DNA of 20,121 bases from a virus, in the IMG/VR virus record IMGVR_UViG_3300027749_000559, positions 1 through 20,121 of that record; one strand, written 5' to 3'. The notes under the pieces are model-generated. The model saw only the letters and a list, made by a program, of their open reading frames with translations, was not told the DNA's origin and ran no database searches. The translations under genes were made by a program, and so were the position numbers. This document shows positions 8,007-12,078 of this stretch, piece by piece; position 1 is the stretch's first letter; each line of letters begins with the position of its first letter.

Positions 8007-8601
8007 GCGTATTTACTTCATCCACTTGCTTTACATCTTCGACCTGCTTTACATCTTCTACGTCGACTACTCCCATGAACTTGTTTAGCTTTTCCTTGAT
8101 CTTTTTGTCAATCTCTGAGTCTGACATGTCCGCCTTCTTAATCTCCACCCGTTCCGTAAACAGTGCCACTTCCGTGATGCGTCCCAGCATGTCTAATGCT
8201 TTAAGTCTCACTCTGGCGTCTGGGTGATTTGTCTCCTCCAGAATTTTGGCTACCGCCATACCGCGTAAATGTTTAGCTTGTTCAACAAACTCCCAGTCAT
8301 ACGCAGCCAGCATCGCTACTAAATGCCTTACTGCCTCTGGGGTCTTTATTTGGGTGAGTTGGTGTTTTGTTTCTGCAACAGGCGTATTAGTTGAAAGTGC
8401 AGTAAATACTTTTTGCGCTGCTTTGGCGTTGGCTTCCTTGAGCGCCTTGTCATCGTCGTCTACGCCTAGCTTCTCTAGCCATGCCGTGGTATTTACTTGG
8501 GCATTGAGTGTTTGCTCCGGAGAAACTTTATCCAGAGGGATGGCCGCCTTCGCCTTGTGCTCTTGCACAGGGGGTTCAAAATCAATCAAATGTTCGAGCA
8601 T
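7975..8601 (-). CDS. Probable terminase small subunit
   Basis: 208-aa, mainly helical charged protein, first gene of the leftward operon. The segment about residues 85-155 (TPEAVRHLVAMLAAYDWEFVEQAKHLRGMAVA..., then NHPDARVRLKALDMLGRITEV) resembles the helical DNA-recognition and oligomerisation core of phage small terminases, whose role is to bind packaging sites and hand DNA to the large subunit. The acidic C-terminal tail has a duplicated hexapeptide VEDVKQ-VEDVKQ. It overlaps TerL by 32 bases. AGGTG precedes the ATG by about 5 bases, a moderate site. No catalytic motif is expected. The name comes mainly from position and helical character. Confidence 0.65.
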   Translation of the reverse strand: MLEHLIDFEPPVQEHKAKAAIPLDKVSPEQTLNAQVNTTAWLEKLGVDDDDKALKEANAKAAQKVFTALSTNTPVAETKHQLTQIKTPEAVRHLVAMLAAYDWEFVEQAKHLRGMAVAKILEETNHPDARVRLKALDMLGRITEVALFTERVEIKKADMSDSEIDKKIKEKLNKFMGVVDVEDVKQVEDVKQVDEVNTHDSQAEPKPE

Positions 8602-8622
8602 TTACACCTAAAGGTTTGCGGG

Positions 8623-8651
8623 TTGCGTTCCCGATTGGGCTGAAGTATACT
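8623..8651 (+). promoter_or_regulatory. Rightward sigma70-like promoter overlapping the leftward one
   Basis: TTGCGT (8623-8628), a 17-base spacer and TATACT (8646-8651), predicting a start near 8658. The -10 overlaps the leftward -10 on the palindrome AGTATACT, so polymerase could occupy only one direction at a time. The only unit downstream before a strong terminator is the short RNA candidate. Confidence 0.55.
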
Positions 8652-8671
8652 ACTTTCTAGTAGGTGTGCAA
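8644..8671 (-). promoter_or_regulatory. Leftward sigma70-like promoter for the head operon
   Basis: On the minus strand TTGCAC (8671-8666), a 16-base spacer and TATACT (8649-8644) form a good sigma70 match. Transcription would start near 8637 and give a leader of about 36 bases before the terminase small-subunit ATG at 8601. No better promoter lies closer to that gene. The -10 is half of the palindrome AGTATACT shared with the rightward promoter. Confidence 0.6.
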
Positions 8672-8745
8672 GCAGTTGCGCATTTGCTTCTCCTGATGGA
8701 TGAAACCATCTTAAGCCCCCTGTGGAAACACCGGGGGCTTTTTTT
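8658..8745 (+). ncRNA. Candidate small RNA with exposed anti-Shine-Dalgarno stretch
   Basis: Predicted transcript of about 88 nt from the rightward promoter to the terminator at 8713-8745. It lacks a plausible reading frame. Foldable elements are AAGCA/TGCTT (stem bases around 8670-8689), GATGG-ATGAAA-CCATC (8695-8710) and the terminator hairpin. Between the first two lies CTCCT (8690-8694). The stretch TTCTCCTGATG is the exact complement of CATCAGGAGAA, present before the genes at 9924 and 11548, and TTCTCCTGAT pairs with the site before 12079. An RNA that pairs with several ribosome-binding sites is therefore possible. A competing reading is that the minus strand has a ribosome-binding site and an 8-codon leader ORF here. 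RNA existence is inferred. Confidence 0.45.
8713..8745 (+). terminator. Strong rightward rho-independent terminator
   Basis: AAGCCCCC (8713-8720) pairs perfectly with GGGGGCTT (8733-8740), with an inner GTG/CAC pairing around a GAAA tetraloop, followed by a seven-T run (8739-8745). Orientation is plus: the T-run is only at the plus 3' side. It would end RNA from the promoter at 8623-8651 and protect downstream genes from antisense read-through out of the head region. Confidence 0.88.
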
Positions 8746-8955
8746 ATCTAGGGGTGTCTAGAGTTAGACAGGGTATTGCTGGATTTTTTATAAAATTTAT
8801 GGGGTGCGGTATTTAGTACTACAGAAAAGTGAAATGTGGTTACGAAACAGTGTTCATGTCCATGCCAATGACGGCATCGTATAAGGGGTGATGGGGGTAG
8901 GGTGGGGTCTAAAGGATACAGATTGTGTCCCTGAGTAATACCAAATACTCCGTCA

Positions 8956-8964
8956 TGCTATAAT
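8956..8964 (+). promoter_or_regulatory. Extended -10 promoter for the rightward genes
   Basis: TGCTATAAT is a perfect extended -10 (TGn plus TATAAT at 8959-8964). No good -35 is found at 16-18 bases, as is common for extended -10 promoters. Predicted start near 8971, giving a leader of about 85 bases with two hairpins before the ATG at 9056. Confidence 0.65.
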
Positions 8965-8999
8965 CGGTGCATCGGTTGGGGATTCGCTCTAGCCGATAG

Positions 9000-9019
9000 A
9001 TGGGGAGGTTTCTCCCCAT
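9000..9019 (+). repeat. GGGGAG hairpin, copy 1
   Basis: ATGGGGAG-GTTT-CTCCCCAT, an 8-bp perfect stem with a tetraloop, followed by TTTGT. It lies in the leader of the gene at 9056, 22 bases before its AATCAGGAG ribosome-binding site. First of six near-identical intergenic hairpins on this strand. Confidence 0.85.
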
Positions 9020-9055
9020 TTGTATTTCTATCATTCATTCAATCAGGAGTTAATC

Positions 9056-9514
9056 ATGCTAGTTTCACACAATACTTTTTTCCACAAACTCGGTGGCTCT
9101 GACCGCCTTACGCTCGAAGCGAGCAAGCCTTTGCACGATGCCTACACCAAGGCTACGCCCGAACAACAAAAGGACTTGTTCTCTCGTGCCGTGTTCAACT
9201 ACACGCTTGGCAACATGGGCTTTGATGAGACTGATGCCAAGGGTATCAAGACTGTCGAGGGCATCATCGCCAAGACACGCACAGCACGCACCAAGGAGCA
9301 AGAACGCATTGTCAACAGTGCGGGTCAAAAGGCACGCTATCACTTGGTCAATCGTGGCAAGCCGATGCCCGCTAAGAAAGCATCGAGTGGCAAGCAACAC
9401 TTCACAGTCGAGCAACGCCACGCCGTTGACAACGCTTTGGCTTCCTTTGAAGCCGAGACACTTGCGGAGCAAGTCAAGATGCTTCGTGCTTACTTGGCTA
9501 CTTTGGAAGTTTGA
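9056..9514 (+). CDS. Hypothetical protein, first gene of the rightward region (152 aa)
   Basis: 152-aa soluble protein. I chose the ATG at 9056 because CAGGAG lies 8 bases upstream; an upstream in-frame ATG at 9020 has no ribosome-binding site and would lie against the leader hairpin. The sequence is helical and Lys/Ala-rich: LTLEASKPLHDAYTKATPEQQKD, then an Arg/Lys-rich segment (about residues 75-110, TARTKEQERIVNSAGQKARY) and a C-terminal helix VEQRHAVDNALASFEAETL. The basic middle could bind nucleic acid, but no named domain is recognised. Behind the extended -10 promoter it is likely expressed early. Function unknown. Confidence 0.85.
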   Translation: MLVSHNTFFHKLGGSDRLTLEASKPLHDAYTKATPEQQKDLFSRAVFNYTLGNMGFDETDAKGIKTVEGIIAKTRTARTKEQERIVNSAGQKARYHLVNRGKPMPAKKASSGKQHFTVEQRHAVDNALASFEAETLAEQVKMLRAYLATLEV

Positions 9515-9535
9515 TTGGGGAGATTTCTCCCCGAT
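9514..9535 (+). repeat. GGGGAG hairpin, copy 2
   Basis: ATTGGGGAG-ATTT-CTCCCCGAT begins within the stop codon of the preceding gene. A 9-bp stem including one G-U pair and a four-base loop. A separate terminator-like hairpin follows at 9543-9580. Confidence 0.85.
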
Positions 9536-9542
9536 TGTTCAT

Positions 9543-9580
9543 GGCGGTGCGGGCGCGAGTCTTCACCGCCGTTTCTTTTT
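9543..9580 (+). terminator. Possible rho-independent terminator
   Basis: GGCGGTG (9543-9549) pairs with CACCGCC (9564-9570) around a 14-nt GC-rich loop, followed by GTTTCTTTTT. The stem is perfect and the T-tract follows directly; the long loop makes it weaker than textbook. It would end or attenuate transcription after the 152-aa gene. Confidence 0.55.
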
Positions 9581-9603
9581 GTGTCTAACCTTTGGAGTTC
9601 ATC

Positions 9604-9747
9604 ATGTATTACAAAAGCAAAGTCTTGCGCCTTGGCGCATTTTGGAAGGTTCAAATCCACTTCTTGGGTAACTGGGAAACCATGCCCGACAACTTCTGCA
9701 CTCGTGCCGAAGCCCGCAACGCTCAACAATACTGGAGAAACAAATGA
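9604..9747 (+). CDS. Hypothetical microprotein (47 aa)
   Basis: 47-aa protein beginning MYYKSKVLRLGAFWKVQIHF and ending RNAQQYWRNK. TTTGGAG lies about 8 bases before the ATG. Its stop overlaps the next gene's ATG in the ATGA arrangement (9744-9747), which supports both as real genes. The sequence is basic and aromatic, with a beta-strand-like start and a helix at the end (RAEARNAQQYW), resembling small phage proteins with a RAEAxxAAxxW-type ending. No function can be assigned. Confidence 0.75.
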   Translation: MYYKSKVLRLGAFWKVQIHFLGNWETMPDNFCTRAEARNAQQYWRNK

Positions 9748-9857
9748 AACTACGCCACATCAAACGCACTCTAAACACACGCCCTGTCTCTGTTTGGGAA
9801 TGGGCAAGCACTTACTACTCTCTGCGCTTCGAGCGCAAGATGTATCGTCTTCGGTAG
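9744..9857 (+). CDS. Hypothetical basic microprotein (37 aa)
   Basis: 37-aa, strongly basic protein starting MKLRHIKRTLNTRPVSVWEW and ending RFERKMYRLR. It starts inside the stop codon of the 47-aa gene (ATGA), with TGGAGAAA just upstream, so translation is likely coupled. The net charge suggests binding to nucleic acid or membranes, but no motif proves it. Very short, so coding status rests on the overlap, ribosome-binding site and conserved arrangement. Confidence 0.6.
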   Translation: MKLRHIKRTLNTRPVSVWEWASTYYSLRFERKMYRLR

Positions 9858-9865
9858 GAGATTCT

Positions 9866-9889
9866 GCAAGCCTAGCGTGCTAGGTTTGC
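9866..9889 (+). repeat. Perfect-length stem-loop in leader of membrane microprotein
   Basis: GCAAGCCTAGC and GCTAGGTTTGC form a 10-11 bp stem (one G-U pair) around a minimal CGTG loop. It directly precedes the GGGCA hairpin at 9891-9904. Together they could form a terminator/attenuator or processing site between the 37-aa gene and the next cassette. Confidence 0.7.
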
Positions 9890-9890
9890 G

Positions 9891-9904
9891 GGGCAATCTT
9901 GCCC
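9891..9904 (+). repeat. Variant intergenic hairpin (GGGCA stem), copy 3
   Basis: GGGCA-ATCT-TGCCC followed by TTTT, in the same position relative to the ribosome-binding site as the GGGGAG hairpins. Stem sequence differs on both sides so that pairing is kept, as expected for a conserved RNA structure. With the T-run it may work as a weak terminator. Confidence 0.65.
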
Positions 9905-9923
9905 TTTTCATCAGGAGAAAATC

Positions 9924-10103
9924 ATGAAAGCAGCAGTCATCATCTCTCACATGGCACTGGCGCAAATGCTCGTGCTATCCACTCTCGTGGGCATCTTTGC
10001 ACTACAAGACCAAGGCGGGTATCTCTCCATGTTCTTGTGTGTCGCTTCACCCTTTGTTCTCGGTCTTCAAATCATGTTCATCGTCAGTTCATTCAAGGAG
10101 TAA
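9924..10103 (+). CDS. Small membrane protein (59 aa, two hydrophobic segments)
   Basis: 59-aa protein with two membrane-spanning stretches: about residues 4-26 (AVIISHMALAQMLVLSTLVG) and about 35-54 (MFLCVASPFVLGLQIMFIV), joined by a short polar turn QDQGG. The ATG is preceded by CATCAGGAG at ideal spacing. The gene is a separate cassette behind the double hairpin at 9866-9904. Two-span phage microproteins include holins, superinfection-exclusion proteins and other envelope modifiers; nothing here chooses between them, and no lysis genes lie next to it. Confidence 0.75.
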   Translation: MKAAVIISHMALAQMLVLSTLVGIFALQDQGGYLSMFLCVASPFVLGLQIMFIVSSFKE

Positions 10104-10108
10104 TCATC

Positions 10109-10342
10109 ATGCGTAAATTCCAACAACTCAAGACAGTAGCCAACATTCCTACACCCAAGGGCACACTCGTAGTCCAAGACTACTACCCAAGCAAGCCACA
10201 CGATAAGAAGTGGCGTGAGTATGTCCTCCACTGTGCTGGCTTCATAGGTGGCAAGGGCTTAGTCTTCACAAGCGAAGACGCACGCAACAAATGGGTAGCC
10301 CAACAAGGCGTAAGCATGGTTCAACAGCCCCTTGCTTGGTAA
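10109..10342 (+). CDS. Hypothetical protein (77 aa)
   Basis: 77-aa basic soluble protein starting MRKFQQLKTVANIPTPKGTL. The start has AAGGAG 8 bases upstream, overlapping the end of the membrane-protein gene, and lies 5 bases after its stop. A longer in-frame extension back to 9899 lacks a ribosome-binding site and overlaps the previous gene, so I reject it. The pattern (strand-rich first half, GKGLVFTSEDARNKWVAQQG ending) suggests a small alpha/beta fold. No family recognised. Confidence 0.78.
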   Translation: MRKFQQLKTVANIPTPKGTLVVQDYYPSKPHDKKWREYVLHCAGFIGGKGLVFTSEDARNKWVAQQGVSMVQQPLAW

Positions 10343-10347
10343 ATATC

Positions 10348-10363
10348 GGGGAGATTCCTCCCC
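10348..10363 (+). repeat. GGGGAG hairpin, copy 4
   Basis: GGGGAG-ATTC-CTCCCC, followed by ATTTGTTATTTCT, 5 bases after the stop codon at 10342. It opens the 403-base gene-free region. Confidence 0.82.
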
Positions 10364-10400
10364 ATTTGTTATTTCTACTGCGAAATTACATTTAAAAAAA

Positions 10401-10445
10401 TACCTATCCGTAATTTCGCACACTATCCAAAAGTTCGGACACCGA
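10401..10445 (+). repeat. Left arm of long inverted repeat
   Basis: Begins TACCTATCCGTAATTTCGCA and continues with CACTATCCAAAAGTTCGGAC. About 36 of 45 bases match the reverse complement of 10668-10712, including the exact 11-mer TACCTATCCGT and the 10-mer ACTATCCAAA with one change. It also contains one GTAATTTCGCA unit. Confidence 0.75.
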
Positions 10446-10667
10446 ATTCGTGGCGTCAATGCTGGCGTTCCGACAAAACCGTCCTATATATATATCTATT
10501 TATTTATTTATATATATAAGGAGGGGAGTATTTATATATGTGCATATTTTCTTGCTTGTAATTTCGCAGGTTTTTATACACCTTTGTATGCTTTGGTTAG
10601 TGTCTCCACAATTTTGGATAGATACCACGGACACTTTTGCTCCATCGTCAAGGCTCATGCGGGCTAC

Positions 10668-10712
10668 CGAGTGTCGCAACTCTTGGATAGTGTAAGAAAT
10701 AACGGATAGGTA
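10668..10712 (-). repeat. Right arm of long inverted repeat
   Basis: Reverse complement begins TACCTATCCGTTATTTCTTA and continues CACTATCCAAGAGTTGCGAC. It ends 4 bases before the -10 hexamer at 10716, so a protein bound here would affect the promoter of the 231-aa gene. Confidence 0.75.
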
Positions 10713-10715
10713 GGA

Positions 10716-10721
10716 TATAAT
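10716..10721 (+). promoter_or_regulatory. Putative -10 element for the 231-aa gene
   Basis: TATAAT at 10716-10721, 25 bases before the ATG at 10746, so the leader would be very short. No -35 match lies 16-18 bases upstream; instead the inverted-repeat arm covers that position, which suggests that activation or repression by a repeat-binding protein controls it. Confidence 0.5.
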
Positions 10722-10745
10722 TTCTAATTTCTCTGGAGAAATAAC

Positions 10746-11441
10746 ATGACTTTCGCATACCCCAAATACATAAAACTCACGCTCAATCAAGTGATGACAG
10801 ATTTATCAACGCAAGACCTACCATCACACATCAAACAAGAAATCATCGAAAGCGTGAGAAATGAGAAGCAACGCTTGCGCTCCATCAAGTCGCAGAAGAA
10901 TCAGCACACACGCCTTTGGGCAGAACTACGCCAACCCCTTGAATACGAAATGCGTTTGGTTCGGCGAATGGTTGCCTACAAAAATGGCGAAACCCTGAGA
11001 AATGATGCGCTCAATGGGTATCTTTTGGTGCTTGGGAAATTACACGAGCGACTACACAAACTGTCGCAAGATGGCGCAACCATGCCAAGTGAGGTAGCCA
11101 AGGACAAGCAGTATCCCAACAATGGTGTGCATTGGTCTGACTGGGTTAAGCGTGAGGTCAAAGATGCCGTGCTCGAACTGTTCGATGCGATACCCAAACA
11201 AGGGCAGAAGGTGAAAGTCCCATTCGAGCGCAAGATACCCAAGGCACTACACGCACAACTCAAGTCAAGGCTTAGACAACGCACCGAGAAGGAACTTGTC
11301 AACGAGCAACGCAAGCAAACAGTGGACTACACCGAGGGGCGGGCGTCCACCATCACCAAGATAACGCAAGCCCTCGCATGGGTAGACGCTAGTGCGGAGG
11401 GCGAAGCCTTGCCAACAACATGGCATGGCTTCTTTAAATGA
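10746..11441 (+). CDS. Hypothetical basic helical protein next to the repeat region (231 aa)
   Basis: 231-aa, strongly basic, mostly helical protein. Features are an N-terminal LTLNQVMTDLSTQDLPSHIKQEIIE helix pair, then Lys/Arg-rich helices (about residues 30-60), a tryptophan-containing centre (NNGVHWSDWVKREVKDAVLELFD) and a basic C-terminal region (about 150-190, with KSRLRQRTEKELVNEQRKQ). TGGAG lies 9 bases before the ATG. It starts immediately beside the iterated repeats and its -10 abuts one arm, so a DNA-binding role at that site (replication initiation, or autoregulation) is an attractive but unproven inference. I recognise no domain or catalytic motif. Confidence 0.82.
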   Translation: MTFAYPKYIKLTLNQVMTDLSTQDLPSHIKQEIIESVRNEKQRLRSIKSQKNQHTRLWAELRQPLEYEMRLVRRMVAYKNGETLRNDALNGYLLVLGKLHERLHKLSQDGATMPSEVAKDKQYPNNGVHWSDWVKREVKDAVLELFDAIPKQGQKVKVPFERKIPKALHAQLKSRLRQRTEKELVNEQRKQTVDYTEGRASTITKITQALAWVDASAEGEALPTTWHGFFK

Positions 11442-11459
11442 CCAATGTTTGTAGATTTC

Positions 11460-11475
11460 GGGGAGATTTCTCCCC
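11460..11475 (+). repeat. GGGGAG hairpin, copy 5
   Basis: GGGGAG-ATTT-CTCCCC, 18 bases after the stop of the 231-aa gene, followed by AAAAG and no T-run. A second 7-bp stem TGGGCTA/TAGCCCA (11497-11503 with 11525-11531) lies between it and the CATCAGGAG site of the next gene. Confidence 0.82.
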
Positions 11476-11547
11476 AAAAGTGTTCGGCAGTTTCGTTGGG
11501 CTATGCCGTGCACCATCCCGTTAGTAGCCCACATCAGGAGAAATGAA

Positions 11548-11787
11548 ATGTTAAGAGTAATCGTAGTTCTTGAGTTCAATGGCATCAACGATGCCGATAG
11601 TGAGAAAGCCAGCAACATCACAGACAGCATCACCGATGAGTGTCTGATTCTGCAACACGAGTTGGGTGCGGATGCTTGCTATGTCGATGATGTAGTAGTG
11701 GAGATAGAAGAGGAAGAAGAGACATACGACGAGTTCGGTGTCAACACCAAGAACAGTTTCAACACACCACCAAAGGAAGAAGCATGA
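11548..11787 (+). CDS. Small acidic protein, paralogue of the 15362 gene (79 aa)
   Basis: 79-aa protein starting MLRVIVVLEFNGINDADSE. The ATG at 11548 has CATCAGGAG at good spacing; an ATG at 11543 is out of frame, and in-frame upstream codons reach back into the leader stem. The first 53 residues align without gaps to the 55-aa protein at 15362: RVIVVLEFNGINDADSEKAS against KVIVSFEFENIKDPNSPEAT, and CYVDDVVVEI against CWVDDCVISF. The beta-strand, long-helix, beta-strand pattern suggests a small alpha/beta fold. An acidic tail EEEEETYDEF and a polar end are extra relative to the paralogue. Its stop overlaps the next ATG. Function unknown. Confidence 0.82.
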   Translation: MLRVIVVLEFNGINDADSEKASNITDSITDECLILQHELGADACYVDDVVVEIEEEEETYDEFGVNTKNSFNTPPKEEA

Positions 11788-12011
11788 GAACAGTATCAAT
11801 CGGTTTCTATAAAGACAACGGCGACTTTGCCATCGTATCTACGCTCAACAACAACGAGGGGCGTATGAGTGACCAAGCGTTTGACGCATTGGTAAAGCAA
11901 GTGTCGGCGTTACTTGTTCCGCATTTAGGTATGTGGCACACCTTTGTGCTCGAGCGTCAAGACACGCCCGACTATGTAACTTTAGAAGAAGGAGATTACC
12001 AAGGCACATAA
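11784..12011 (+). CDS. Hypothetical protein coupled to the 79-aa gene (75 aa)
   Basis: 75-aa protein, MRTVSIGFYKDNGDFAIVST..., whose ATG overlaps the preceding stop (ATGA, 11784-11787), with GGAAGAAG just upstream. The pattern is two N-terminal strands, a central helix (MSDQAFDALVKQVSALL) and a polar end (TPDYVTLEEGDYQGT). Likely co-translated with the 79-aa protein, so they may act together. No family recognised. Confidence 0.8.
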   Translation: MRTVSIGFYKDNGDFAIVSTLNNNEGRMSDQAFDALVKQVSALLVPHLGMWHTFVLERQDTPDYVTLEEGDYQGT

Positions 12012-12038
12012 CCAAGGGACTAGCGTATCCCATTCATC

Positions 12039-12054
12039 GGGGAGGAATCTCCCC
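12039..12054 (+). repeat. GGGGAG hairpin, copy 6
   Basis: GGGGAG-GAAT-CTCCCC, followed by ATTCATTCAATCAGGAG. The loop differs (GAAT) while the stem is unchanged. The 17 bases downstream, including the ribosome-binding site, recur in the leader of the 9056 gene, so hairpin and site behave as one duplicated leader module. Confidence 0.85.
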
Positions 12055-12078
12055 ATTCATTCAATCAGGAGAATCAAA

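Larger units (their letters stand above)
8602..9055. other. Divergent intergenic control region
   Basis: 454 bases without a convincing protein gene, between the leftward head operon and the rightward genes. From left to right it holds a pair of overlapping divergent promoters (8623-8671), a short rightward transcription unit ending in a terminator (8658-8745), a GTCTA-GAGT-TAGAC inverted repeat (8756-8769), an AT-rich patch (about 8781-8800), a G-rich stretch (8885-8907), an extended -10 promoter (8956-8964) and a GGGGAG hairpin in the leader of the next gene. This is where early/late transcription is probably partitioned. Confidence 0.75.
10343..10745. other. Repeat-rich gene-free region, candidate replication origin or operator
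   Basis: 403 bases with no convincing gene. GTAATTTCGCA occurs three times (inverted at 10379-10389, direct at 10410-10420 and 10558-10568). Imperfect inverted repeats of about 45 bases face each other at 10401-10445 and 10668-10712, sharing TACCTATCCGT and CACTATCCAA. A third CTATCCAAAA-type unit lies inverted at 10600-10623. Between the repeats is a 35-base tract (10485-10519) of A and T with a single C. Iterated protein-binding-type repeats next to an easily melted AT tract are typical of phage replication origins. A regulatory locus for the 10746 gene, or a small degenerate mobile element with terminal inverted repeats, would fit too. Confidence 0.6.

Noticed and set aside
8652-8699. Minus-strand leader ORF MRNCLHTY behind ATCAGGAGAAGC
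   Set aside because: It has a good ribosome-binding site but only eight codons, and its end overlaps the leftward promoter. Kept only as the competing reading for the small-RNA candidate.
9648-9658. tRNA T-loop-like GGTTCAAATCC
   Set aside because: It lies within the 47-aa gene; the flanking bases do not form a T-arm or acceptor stem and no anticodon arm was found. No tRNA gene was seen in the window.
9924-10103. Two-span membrane protein considered as holin
   Set aside because: No endolysin or spanin is adjacent and hydrophobic span alone does not define a holin.
10450-10695. Frame of 81 codons across the repeat region
   Set aside because: It runs through the AT tract and the repeats with no ribosome-binding site near its ATG. 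A GTG-started 51-codon version has poor spacing to GGAGGGG, and the ATG after that site stops after seven codons.
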